Source: an uncultured Collinsella sp.
GTDB lineage: Bacteria > Actinomycetota > Coriobacteriia > Coriobacteriales > Coriobacteriaceae
DNA: 19,706 nucleotides
Direction of reading: 5' to 3'
Assembly: GCA_958438955.1 (NCBI GenBank)
Contig: CAUBTS010000030.1
Location: 1 to 19,706 of the forward strand
Shown: piece after piece, positions 13,106-19,706 of the stretch
How the letters are laid out: each line of letters starts with the position of its first letter
Numbering within the stretch: position 1 is the first letter of the stretch
The notes under the pieces: generated by a model
Told to the model about the DNA's origin: nothing
What the model saw: the letters and a program-made list of their open reading frames with translations, nothing else
Databases searched by the model: none
Position numbers and translations under genes: made by a program

Positions 13106-15532
13106 TTACGCGTGCCAGATCTCGTCGCGGTACTCGCGAATGGTGCGGTCGCTCGAGAACCAGCCGCTCGAGGCGGTGTTGAGCAGCGCCTTGCGGTTCC
13201 AGGTCTCCTGGTCGCCGTAGCTGCCGGTGAGCTTCTCCCACGCATCCACGTAGCTGCGGAAGTCTGCCATGACCAGGTCGGGGTCGTTGTTGTTCATGAG
13301 CTCGTTGTAGATGCTCTCAAAGTTGCCCGAAAGGCCGGCAAACGTGTTGTCCTTGAGCTCGTCCATCACGCGGCCCAGGCGCTCGCGATCGTTGTTGAGC
13401 GTATCCCAAGCAAAGTAGCTGTTGGAAGCCCAGAGCTGCTCGACCTCGGGGGCGGTTAGGCCAAAGATGGCCTCGTTCTCGCGACCGGCCAGGTCGGCGA
13501 TCTCGATGTTGGCGCCGTCGAGGGTACCCAGCGTAATGGCGCCGTTCATCATGAGCTTCATGTTGGACGTGCCCGAAGCCTCCTTGCCGGCCGTGGAGAT
13601 CTGTTCCGAGATCTCGGCGGCGGGGTAGATGAGCTGGGCGTTGCTCACGCGGAAGTTGGGGATAAAGCAGACCTTCATGACCTCGTTGACGCGGGCATCG
13701 TTGTTGATGACCTCGGCCACCGAGTTGATCAGGCGGATGGTCTCCTTGGCAAAGGTGTAGCTCGAGGCAGCCTTGCCGCTAAAGATGAAGGTCGTCGGCG
13801 TCACGTGGAAGTTGGGATCGGCGATGCGACGGTTGTAGATGTCCATCACCTTCATGATGTTCATGAGCTGGCGCTTGTAGGCGTGGAAGCGCTTAACCTG
13901 AACATCGAAGACGGTGTTGGGATCGATGACCAGACCGGTCTCGGCCTTAACGTAGGCAGCCAGACGCTCCTTGTTGGCGCGCTTGGAGGCACCCACGGCC
14001 TTCAGGAACTCGGCATCGTCCTTAAACTCTTTGAGCTTCTCCAGCTCAAAGGCGTCCTTCAGCCAGCCGTCGCCAATAGCATCGGTCACGAGCTTGGCGT
14101 AGGTGGGGTTGGCCTCGGCGAAGAAGCGACGGTGCGAGATGCCGTTGGTCTTGTTGTTGAACTTCTCGGGCGTTAAGGCATAGAAGTCCTTGAGCACGAT
14201 GTTCTTGATGATGTCGGAGTGGATCTTGGCCACGCCGTTGACGCTGTGGCTGCAGATCACGGACAGGTTGGCCATGCGAATCTCGCCGTCCCACAGGATG
14301 GCGGTCTGGCGCAGACGCTCCTGCCAGCCCTCCTGCGTGGTGTCGAACGACTCGTGCCAACGACGGCTGATCTCGTCGATGATCTGGTACACGCGGGGGA
14401 GGAGCTTGGAGAACGTGCCGATGGGCCACTTCTCCAGAGCCTCGGGCAGGATGGTGTGGTTGGTGTAGCTCACGACCTGCGTCACGATGTTCCAGGCGTC
14501 GTCCCACTCGAGCTTCTTTTCGTCGATCAGGATGCGCATGAGCTCGGGGCCGCACATGGCGGGGTGCGTGTCGTTGGTGTGGATGGCCACAAACTGCGGC
14601 AGCAGCTCCCAGTTCTCGCCGTGCTCCTTCTCAAAGGTGTCGAGCAGGCTGTAGATTCCGGCCGAAACAAACAGGTACTCCTGCTTCAGGCGCAGCAGAC
14701 GGCCGTGCTCGCCGGCGTCGTTGGGGTAGAGGATGGCGCTGATTGCCTCGGCCTCGGCGCGCTCGGCGTCGGCCAGGGCGTAGTCGCCGCGGTTGAAGGC
14801 CTCCAGGTCAAAGTGCTCCTCGACCGGCTCGGCAGCCCAGACGCGCAGCTTGTTGACGGTCTCTCCGGCATAGCCCACCACGGGGATGTCATAAGGGACG
14901 GCCAGGATGTCCTGTGTGTCCACCGTGCGGTAGAACGTGCGGCCGTTCTCCTCAAAGCCCTCAACATGGCCACCAAACTTAATGGTCACGGCCTTGTCCT
15001 GACGACGGACCTCCCAGGGATAGCCGTGCGTGAGCCACTCGTCGGTGGCCTCGACCTGGCTGCCGTTGACGATCTCCTGCTTAAACAGGCCGTAGCGGTA
15101 GCGCATGCCGTTGCCGTAGCCGGCAATGCCCTCGGCTGCCATGGAATCCAGGAAGCATGCGGCCAGACGGCCCAGGCCACCGTTGCCCAGCGCCGGATCG
15201 GGCTCCTGGTTCTCGATGACGGACAGGTCGAAGCCCATGTCGTCGAGCGCCTCGGCGACCATGTCGCGCACGCCAAAGTTGAGCAGGTAGTTGTCGAGCA
15301 GGCGGCCGATCAAAAACTCGATCGAGAAGTAGTATACGCGCTTCTTGCCCTCGGCGGTGGCGCGGGCGTCACTCTTGGTGGCAACGGTGCGCGCCTTCTC
15401 GGCCACGAGCTTGGCCAGGGCGTTAAAGCGGTCGAGGTCGCTGGCGGCCTCGACGCTCTTGCCGCTGATGCTCATGACGGCATCGCGATAGAGCTCGGTA
15501 AACTCCTGCTTGTTGTCGAAGATCTTATTCAT
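13106..15532 (-). CDS. glgP: Glycogen/alpha-glucan phosphorylase
   Basis: PLP-dependent GT35 enzyme that releases glucose-1-phosphate from non-reducing ends of glycogen. The 808-aa length is standard. Key blocks are ALGNGGLGRLAACFLDS, YGMRYRYGLFKQ-like GNGMRYRYGLFKQ, IHTNDTHPA, TNHTILPEALEKW, NGISHRRF, VKRFHAYKRQLMN, and the PLP-lysine site EASGTSNMKLMMNGA with the lysine at residue 659. Nothing essential is missing. ATG 15532 follows AAAGGA at about 5 nt. It sits between glgB and glgC. Having the degradative enzyme inside the synthetic operon is common in bacteria and suggests that control is largely at the enzyme level. Its product, glucose-1-phosphate, is also the substrate of GlgC next door. 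Confidence 0.97.
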   Translation of the reverse strand: MNKIFDNKQEFTELYRDAVMSISGKSVEAASDLDRFNALAKLVAEKARTVATKSDARATAEGKKRVYYFSIEFLIGRLLDNYLLNFGVRDMVAEALDDMGFDLSVIENQEPDPALGNGGLGRLAACFLDSMAAEGIAGYGNGMRYRYGLFKQEIVNGSQVEATDEWLTHGYPWEVRRQDKAVTIKFGGHVEGFEENGRTFYRTVDTQDILAVPYDIPVVGYAGETVNKLRVWAAEPVEEHFDLEAFNRGDYALADAERAEAEAISAILYPNDAGEHGRLLRLKQEYLFVSAGIYSLLDTFEKEHGENWELLPQFVAIHTNDTHPAMCGPELMRILIDEKKLEWDDAWNIVTQVVSYTNHTILPEALEKWPIGTFSKLLPRVYQIIDEISRRWHESFDTTQEGWQERLRQTAILWDGEIRMANLSVICSHSVNGVAKIHSDIIKNIVLKDFYALTPEKFNNKTNGISHRRFFAEANPTYAKLVTDAIGDGWLKDAFELEKLKEFKDDAEFLKAVGASKRANKERLAAYVKAETGLVIDPNTVFDVQVKRFHAYKRQLMNIMKVMDIYNRRIADPNFHVTPTTFIFSGKAASSYTFAKETIRLINSVAEVINNDARVNEVMKVCFIPNFRVSNAQLIYPAAEISEQISTAGKEASGTSNMKLMMNGAITLGTLDGANIEIADLAGRENEAIFGLTAPEVEQLWASNSYFAWDTLNNDRERLGRVMDELKDNTFAGLSGNFESIYNELMNNNDPDLVMADFRSYVDAWEKLTGSYGDQETWNRKALLNTASSGWFSSDRTIREYRDEIWHA

Positions 15533-15626
15533 ACGTTCCTTTCCCCCGGGGATGTTTCTCCCGGAACGGTTATGATTTGTATCCTACGCCCTGTCGGGGC
15601 GGGTGATTACAGCTGTAACGGCTTTG

Positions 15627-17915
15627 TTACGCATCCTTGGCAGACGACTTAACAGAAGCAGACTTGGCCTTGGTAGCGGCCTTTTTGGCGGCCGGCTTCT
15701 TGGTCGCGGTAGCCTTGGCAGTGGGCTTTGCGGCGGTCTTGGCCTTGGCCTTAGCCTTGGTCGCGGTCTTGGCCTTCGCCTTGGCCGGAGCCTTCTTAGC
15801 AGCTGCGGTCTTGGGCTTCACCGAGGACGTACGCTTGCGCGTCGCCTTCTTGGGCTTCTCGACCACAGGCGGCTTATAGCTGCTGGGACCGCGGCGCTTA
15901 AGCACCACGCCTGCCAGGCCGGGCACCTTCATCTCGATAGAGTCCATCTGCCCGTTCCAGGGATAGGGCTCGCTCGAGCAGGTGTAGGGCTCCTCGCCGG
16001 CATAGCCGCTGCCGCCAAACTCGGGACGGTCGGAATCGAAGATGACCTCCCAGTCGCCCTCGCGCGGCACGCCCACGCGGAAGCTCTCGTAGCTCGCCGG
16101 GTCAAAGTTGATCAGGATCACCAGATCGTCGTCGATGTCCTCGCCCTGGCGCACAAAGCTCACGATGGACTGCTTGGAGTTATCCGCATCGATCCAGGTA
16201 AAGCCGTCGTCGGTGTAGCCGCGCTCGTACAGGGCGGGCTCGGCGGTGTACAGGTGGTTGAGCGCCTTGATAAACGCCTGATGATGCTTGTGAGTCTCGT
16301 ACTCTTCGGTCAGGAACCACTGGATGGACTCGTAGTAGCGCCACTCAATAAACTGACCGATCTCGTTGCCCATAAAGTTGAGCTTGGCACCAGGGTGCGT
16401 CATCTGGTAAAAGGCCAGCGTGCGCAGGCCGGCAAACTGGCGCCACCAGTCGCCCGGCATGCGGCCGATGAGCGAGCACTTGCCGTGCACGACCTCGTCG
16501 TGGCTGAGCGGGCAAATGAAATTCTCGGTAAAGGCGTACATGATGGAGAACGTGAGCAGGCCGTGGTTGCCGGGGCGCCACGGAAAATCGGTCTGCATGT
16601 AGTGCAGGGTGTCGTTCATCCAGCCCATGTCCCACTTGTAGTGGAAGCCCAGGCCGCCGTCCTGCGGCGGATAGGTCACGAGCGGCCACGCAGTGGACTC
16701 CTCGGCCATCATCATCACGTCGGGGTAGTGCGCCTCTACAGCGCAGTTGACCTGACGGATAAATGCGCTGGCGTCCAGATCCTCCTCGGTACCGTACTTG
16801 TTGAACTTCTTTTGCCCCGGATCGTCAATGCCAAAGTTGAGGTACAGCATGCTGGACACACCGTCCATGCGAATGCCGTCCACATGGAAGTTCTCGAGCC
16901 AGTACAGCACGTTGGAGACCAGGAAGGAGCGGACCTCGCCGCGGGCGAAGTCAAACTTGTGCGTGCCCCAGTTGGGGTGAATCTCGTGCTCAAACAGCAT
17001 ATGGCCGTTAAAGGTGGCAAGGCCGTGGGAGTCGGCGCAAAAACCGCCGGGCACCCAGTCCATGATCACGCCAATGCCCGCCTCATGGCACGAATCGATA
17101 AAGTGCATGAGCTGCTGCGGGTTGCCGTAACGCGACGTGGCGGCGTAGTAGCCGGTCGTCTGGTAACCCCAGGAGCCGTCGAAGGGATGCTCCATAAGCG
17201 GCATGACCTCGATATGCGTGTAGCCCATGTCGCGGACGTAGTCCACGAGCTCTACCGACAGGTCATCGTAGGTATAGAACTCGCCGCGCTGCGCGGGGAA
17301 GGGATCCATGGGGCCGGGGTAGTTGCCGTACTCGTCGGGCTCGCCCTGCGGCGCGTCGCCGTGGCGCTTCCACGAGCCAATATGCACCTCGTAGATGTTA
17401 AGGGGCTGCGACATGTGGTTATGGCTAGCGCGGCGCTTGAGCCATGCGGCGTCGTTCCACTTGTAGCCATCGAGGGTCCACAGCACGCTGGCGGTACCCG
17501 GAGGGCATTCGGCCTTAAAGGCATACGGATCGGCCTTGTAAAGCTTTTCGCCCTCATTGGTTTCGATAAGGTACTTATAGAGCTGACCCTGCTCGGCGCC
17601 AGGAATAAAGCCTTCCCAAATAGCGCTCGTATGCATGGGCACCAGCGGGTTGGCTTCCTCGTCCCAGTCGTTAAATTCGCCAATGACATGGACGCTCTTT
17701 ACGTCGGGCGCCCAAACGCAAAAGCGCCAGCCGCGCGTACGGTTCTGCGTGTCGGGGTGAGCGCCCATCTTTTCCCAGCTGCGCTCCCACATTCCAATGC
17801 CAAACAGGTAGACATCGTCCTTGGAGAGCTCCGGTGCGTGCGGGGCGGGTTTACGGGTAGCAGGCTTTTTGGTTGCTGGCTTTAGCTTTGTATCGCTCAC
17901 GTTTGATCCCATCAT
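15627..17915 (-). CDS. glgB: 1,4-alpha-glucan branching enzyme with basic C-terminal tail
   Basis: Creates alpha-1,6 branches in glycogen (GH13). In the 762-aa numbering: a basic N-terminus (LKPATKKPATRKPAP, about 11-25), a CBM48 domain (WRFCVWAP..., about 60-150), then the GH13 barrel with NIYEVHIGSWKR, DGIRMDG (R349, nucleophile D351), MMAEEST (acid/base E405) and LSHDEVVHGK (D473). Region I reads DWVPGGF (286-292): the usual His is Gly. After the C-domain ends near KRRGPSSY, about 75 residues of Lys/Ala repeats (KKAPAKAKAKT, KKPAAKKAATKAK) form an H1-like tail. The start is uncertain: ATG 17915 lacks a good ribosome site, ATG 17912 is adjacent, and an upstream TTG at 17960 is possible. It is the first gene of the likely glgBPCDA operon; the leader carries a hairpin and operator palindrome. 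Confidence 0.94.
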   Translation of the reverse strand: MMGSNVSDTKLKPATKKPATRKPAPHAPELSKDDVYLFGIGMWERSWEKMGAHPDTQNRTRGWRFCVWAPDVKSVHVIGEFNDWDEEANPLVPMHTSAIWEGFIPGAEQGQLYKYLIETNEGEKLYKADPYAFKAECPPGTASVLWTLDGYKWNDAAWLKRRASHNHMSQPLNIYEVHIGSWKRHGDAPQGEPDEYGNYPGPMDPFPAQRGEFYTYDDLSVELVDYVRDMGYTHIEVMPLMEHPFDGSWGYQTTGYYAATSRYGNPQQLMHFIDSCHEAGIGVIMDWVPGGFCADSHGLATFNGHMLFEHEIHPNWGTHKFDFARGEVRSFLVSNVLYWLENFHVDGIRMDGVSSMLYLNFGIDDPGQKKFNKYGTEEDLDASAFIRQVNCAVEAHYPDVMMMAEESTAWPLVTYPPQDGGLGFHYKWDMGWMNDTLHYMQTDFPWRPGNHGLLTFSIMYAFTENFICPLSHDEVVHGKCSLIGRMPGDWWRQFAGLRTLAFYQMTHPGAKLNFMGNEIGQFIEWRYYESIQWFLTEEYETHKHHQAFIKALNHLYTAEPALYERGYTDDGFTWIDADNSKQSIVSFVRQGEDIDDDLVILINFDPASYESFRVGVPREGDWEVIFDSDRPEFGGSGYAGEEPYTCSSEPYPWNGQMDSIEMKVPGLAGVVLKRRGPSSYKPPVVEKPKKATRKRTSSVKPKTAAAKKAPAKAKAKTATKAKAKAKTAAKPTAKATATKKPAAKKAATKAKSASVKSSAKDA

Positions 17916-18000
17916 GACGCGGCAGCGTGTTGCCTTGGTGACTAGATGCGAAAGGTCCAAGGCTGCACGAATCGAAGGGACGGCGATAGTTCTATGATTC

Positions 18001-18026
18001 GTTCCACCTCGCGTGCTCGGTGGAAC
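18001..18026 (-). ncRNA. Hairpin in the probable glgB leader
   Basis: GTTCCACC (18001-18008) pairs perfectly with GGTGGAAC (18019-18026) around a 10-nt loop. No U-tract follows on the - strand (GAATCATAG). If glgB is transcribed from the 18113-18118 box, this lies in a leader of nearly 200 nt, long enough to hold a post-transcriptional control element. Confidence 0.5.
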
Positions 18027-18116
18027 TTTCGGCAGAAACTACGATAACACCTGTGCGTTAGTTTTATGGACGAAAGCGGATTTGCGGAGGCGTTTAATCG
18101 GTAAGCGACATGTTTA

Positions 18117-18162
18117 TACCACTGGCAGAATTGCCGTGGTAAAACTCTTGACAGTTTTACCA
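18117..18162. promoter_or_regulatory. Nested palindromic operators overlapping divergent promoters
   Basis: TGGTAAAACT (18137-18146) and AGTTTTACCA (18153-18162) are exact inverted arms of 10 bp with a 6-nt spacer. That spacer holds most of TTGACA (18148-18153), a -35 candidate for the + strand HAD gene, though no good -10 follows. A second inverted repeat, TACCAC (18117-18122) and GTGGTA (18136-18141) with inner GGC/GCC, overlaps the left arm. On the - strand, TATAAA (18113-18118) would place a glgB -35 region inside the same palindrome. A protein bound here could control both directions. Confidence 0.6.
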
Positions 18163-18193
18163 ATTTGGGTTTCAAAATTGTTTTGCTGACGTT

Positions 18194-18224
18194 TGGTAAA
18201 ACGTTTTTAGCAGGATGTTTACCA
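18194..18224. promoter_or_regulatory. Further TGGTAAAAC/GTTTACCA sites upstream of the HAD gene
   Basis: TGGTAAAACGTTTTTAGCA at 18194-18212 has the perfect core AAAACGTTTT (18198-18207) with a central CG, typical in form of LacI-family operators. TGTTTACCA at 18216-18224 matches the half-site at 7972-7980. Both lie between the palindrome at 18137-18162 and the HAD start. Confidence 0.5.
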
Positions 18225-18246
18225 TTTGATATCGAAAGGTTCGTTT

Positions 18247-18936
18247 ATGTCCCATACCGCCGCTCCCAAGGTTGCTTTTATTTTCGATTGCGACGGCACT
18301 CTGGTTAATAGCACCCCCGTTTGGGCTTATGCTCAGCCAGAGTTATTACGCCGTCACGGGATTGACGTGACCGTGGATGCCTTTGCCCAATTTGAGCACC
18401 TGTCGCTGGAGGACGAGTGCCAGGCCTACCACGACACGTGGGGCATTGGCGCGAATGGCGAGGAGCTGTATCGCGAGCTTGGTGAGATTTTGATTGATGG
18501 GTACTCCAAGGTGCCGCCGCGCGAGGGGCTCCTGGCATTTTTGGAGCAGTCGAAGGCGGCGGGCATTGCCATGTGTGTGGCTACGTCCACGCCGGCCGAG
18601 CTGGTGCAGTCCGCGCTCGCTGGTGCCGGGCTCGACGCTTACATGGAGTTTGTTACCACGACGGGCGAGGCGGGGCGCTCCAAACAGTTCCCTGACGTAT
18701 ACGAGCTGGCGCTGCGCCGCCTAGAGGAGCGCCACGGGCACAAGTATGAGCGCGCGTGGGTGTTTGAGGACGCCGTCTTTGGGCTAAAGAGCTCTGGGGT
18801 CGCCGGCTTTAAGCGTATAGGCATTTATGACCCGCACGGTCGCATGAAGCGCGACGACGTGCGCGACAACTGCGATATCTTTATCGACAGCTACGAGGAG
18901 CTGGATCTAGCCCGCGTTCTTTCGTTTGAGGGATAG
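18247..18936 (+). CDS. HAD-superfamily phosphatase / beta-phosphoglucomutase-like protein
   Basis: A 229-aa soluble HAD hydrolase. Motif I is FIFDCDGTLVNST (nucleophile Asp and second Asp, about residues 13-25), followed by a helical cap domain. Motif II is the ATSTP segment, a lysine is in RSKQFPDVYE, and motif IV is VFEDAVFGLKSS. This layout fits the PGMB/phosphoglycolate-phosphatase-like subfamily. The substrate cannot be read from sequence; sugar phosphates are plausible given the shared operator-like region with glgB, but this is inference. ATG 18247 follows GAAAGG at 7 nt; the upstream TTG at 18226 has no ribosome site. It is followed 9 nt later by the thiamine pyrophosphokinase gene, so the two probably form an operon. 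Confidence 0.88.
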   Translation: MSHTAAPKVAFIFDCDGTLVNSTPVWAYAQPELLRRHGIDVTVDAFAQFEHLSLEDECQAYHDTWGIGANGEELYRELGEILIDGYSKVPPREGLLAFLEQSKAAGIAMCVATSTPAELVQSALAGAGLDAYMEFVTTTGEAGRSKQFPDVYELALRRLEERHGHKYERAWVFEDAVFGLKSSGVAGFKRIGIYDPHGRMKRDDVRDNCDIFIDSYEELDLARVLSFEG

Positions 18937-18945
18937 GCGAGGGCT

Positions 18946-19587
18946 GTGGCTTGCAAGGTATTAGTGGTCTGCGGCTCGCCCGTGGTGGCCAGCGCGGATC
19001 TGCTTCGCCAACTGGCGGGGGAGTGTGACCACGTTGTCGCCGTGGACTGTGGACTCGACGCGCTGTTGGGCGCCGGCCTGGGCTGCGACGTGTATGTAGG
19101 AGATGCCGACACAGTGAACGATGCAGGTCGCGCGCTGGTCGATGCCGCCACCGACTTTGAAGTTGAGCGCCATGATCCGTACAAGGACTATACCGATCTG
19201 GCGCTGGCGCTCGATTCCATCCGCCGTCGTTGGCCGGGTGCCGAAGTGGTTGCGACCTGCGCCACCGGCGGCCGTCCGGACATGGCGCTTTCCGTACTGG
19301 GGTTGCTTGCAGGCTACGATGACGCCGCAGTCTGGATTGCCGAGGACAAGGTGGTCGCCCGCATCCTTCGCGCAGGCGAATCGTGGACCATCGAAAGCGC
19401 CGAAGGCAAGACTTTCTCAATCATCGCCATTGCCCCCAACACCGAGGTAAGCGAACACGGCCTAGAATGGGAGCTAGACCACAGCCCCCTGGGCTTGTTA
19501 GCCGACACGGGCATCAGCAACATCGTCAGGTCAACAGCCACGATCCAAGTCCATACCGGCACCGCCATCGCTTACCTATATCAATAG
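18946..19587 (+). CDS. thiN: Thiamine pyrophosphokinase
   Basis: Converts thiamine to thiamine pyrophosphate using ATP. The 213-aa protein shows the family order: HVVAVDCGLDAL near residue 30, DVYVGDADTVN (the usual GDxDS region, here GDAD), YKDYTDLALAL (KDxTD motif, about 79-89) and the CATGGRPDMALSVL segment (GGRxDH-like, here with Met for His), then the beta-sandwich C-domain with GLEWELD and GISNIV. The start is GTG 18946, with GAGGG just 2-3 nt upstream and 9 nt after the HAD stop. TPP is a cofactor of central carbon enzymes; no direct link to glycogen is implied. Assignment is by motif pattern; the two small motif changes slightly lower certainty. Confidence 0.88.
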   Translation: MACKVLVVCGSPVVASADLLRQLAGECDHVVAVDCGLDALLGAGLGCDVYVGDADTVNDAGRALVDAATDFEVERHDPYKDYTDLALALDSIRRRWPGAEVVATCATGGRPDMALSVLGLLAGYDDAAVWIAEDKVVARILRAGESWTIESAEGKTFSIIAIAPNTEVSEHGLEWELDHSPLGLLADTGISNIVRSTATIQVHTGTAIAYLYQ

Positions 19588-19615
19588 GCATTTAGAATCT
19601 GACCCAAAAAAGTCC

Positions 19616-19644
19616 TTGCACGCCGTGCCAACTTCCCCTATAGT
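19616..19644 (+). promoter_or_regulatory. Sigma-70-type promoter for the tRNA-Ala gene
   Basis: TTGCAC (19616-19621), a 17-nt spacer and TATAGT (19639-19644), with transcription expected to start close to 19651, a few bases before the tRNA. This is the best consensus promoter in the window. Confidence 0.8.
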
Positions 19645-19657
19645 AATTCCCCGTCAC

Positions 19658-19706
19658 GGGGGCGTAGCTCAGCTGGGAGAGCGCTTGACTGGCAGTCAAG
19701 AGGTCA
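19658..19706 (+). tRNA. tRNA-Ala (anticodon GGC), 5' part
   Basis: Acceptor strand GGGGGCG (19658-19664), then TA, D-stem GCTC/GAGC (19667-19670 and 19679-19682) with loop AGCTGGGA, and anticodon stem CTTGA/TCAAG (19684-19688 and 19696-19700) around loop CTGGCAG. Anticodon GGC (19691-19693) reads Ala codon GCC. The window ends in the variable region, so the T-arm and 3' acceptor strand are missing. Confidence 0.93.

Larger units (their letters stand above)
17916..18246. other. Divergent regulatory region between glgB and the HAD gene
   Basis: A 331-nt AT-richer gap with no supported gene. From the glgB side it has a hairpin (18001-18026), a weak - strand -10 box (TATAAA on the - strand, 18113-18118), palindromes and half-sites (18117-18162 and 18194-18224), a + strand TTGACA (18148-18153) and the HAD ribosome site GAAAGG (18234-18239). 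Confidence 0.7.

Noticed and set aside
15637..15879. 80-codon hydrophobic + strand frame opposite the glgB tail
   Set aside because: Same antisense effect of Lys/Ala repeats as over glgA.
17942..18175. 77-codon - strand frame in the glgB upstream region
   Set aside because: Overlaps operator palindromes, has no ribosome site and shows no recognisable domain.
1..19706. CRISPR array, transposase, prophage or integrase
   Set aside because: No regularly spaced repeats and no such gene found; the inverted repeats seen are isolated and non-coding.

Overview
The window looks like chromosomal DNA of a high-GC Coriobacteriia member, most likely Collinsella or a close relative. This is inferred from gene content, GlgC/GlgD pairing and C-ending codon use; I could not run a database search. 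It carries a housekeeping block, a complete one-strand glycogen island, a small downstream operon, and the start of a tRNA gene.

Left part, + strand (1-4090): the 3' end of priA (replication-restart helicase), def (peptide deformylase), fmt (Met-tRNA formyltransferase) and rsmB (16S rRNA m5C methyltransferase). fmt and rsmB overlap by ATGA. Between def and fmt (1336-1772) is a strange G-run block bounded by a perfect 18-bp inverted repeat. Downstream of it, third codon positions are almost all T instead of C, and this fades over about 2.4 kb. rsmB is followed by a 21-bp-stem inverted repeat and terminator-like hairpins, converging on a small FmdB-type zinc-ribbon gene.

Centre, - strand (17915 down to 4252): glgB - glgP - glgC - glgD - glgA, then an alpha-amylase/4-alpha-glucanotransferase fusion, then the zinc-ribbon gene. 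GlgC/GlgD make ADP-glucose, GlgA extends chains, GlgB branches them, GlgP releases glucose-1-phosphate, and the GH13-GH77 fusion hydrolyses and rearranges the remaining dextrins or imported maltodextrins. The unusual point is that GlgA and GlgB both carry long lysine/alanine-rich, histone-H1-like tails: about 300 residues on GlgA, ending near an RGRP AT-hook core, and about 75 on GlgB plus a short basic N-terminus. This is the best candidate for an undescribed biological feature here: glycogen synthesis enzymes with polycationic, possibly DNA- or polyanion-binding, tails.

Regulation: GTTTTACCA/TGGTAAAAC half-sites occur both upstream of the amylase-MalQ gene and in the divergent glgB/HAD-phosphatase region, where one forms a perfect palindrome with 10-bp arms. 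This suggests one regulator for both ends of the island. Several glg gaps hold hairpins without a U-tract.

Right part, + strand (18247-19706): a HAD phosphatase closely followed by thiamine pyrophosphokinase, then a good promoter and the first 49 nt of tRNA-Ala(GGC), cut by the window edge.
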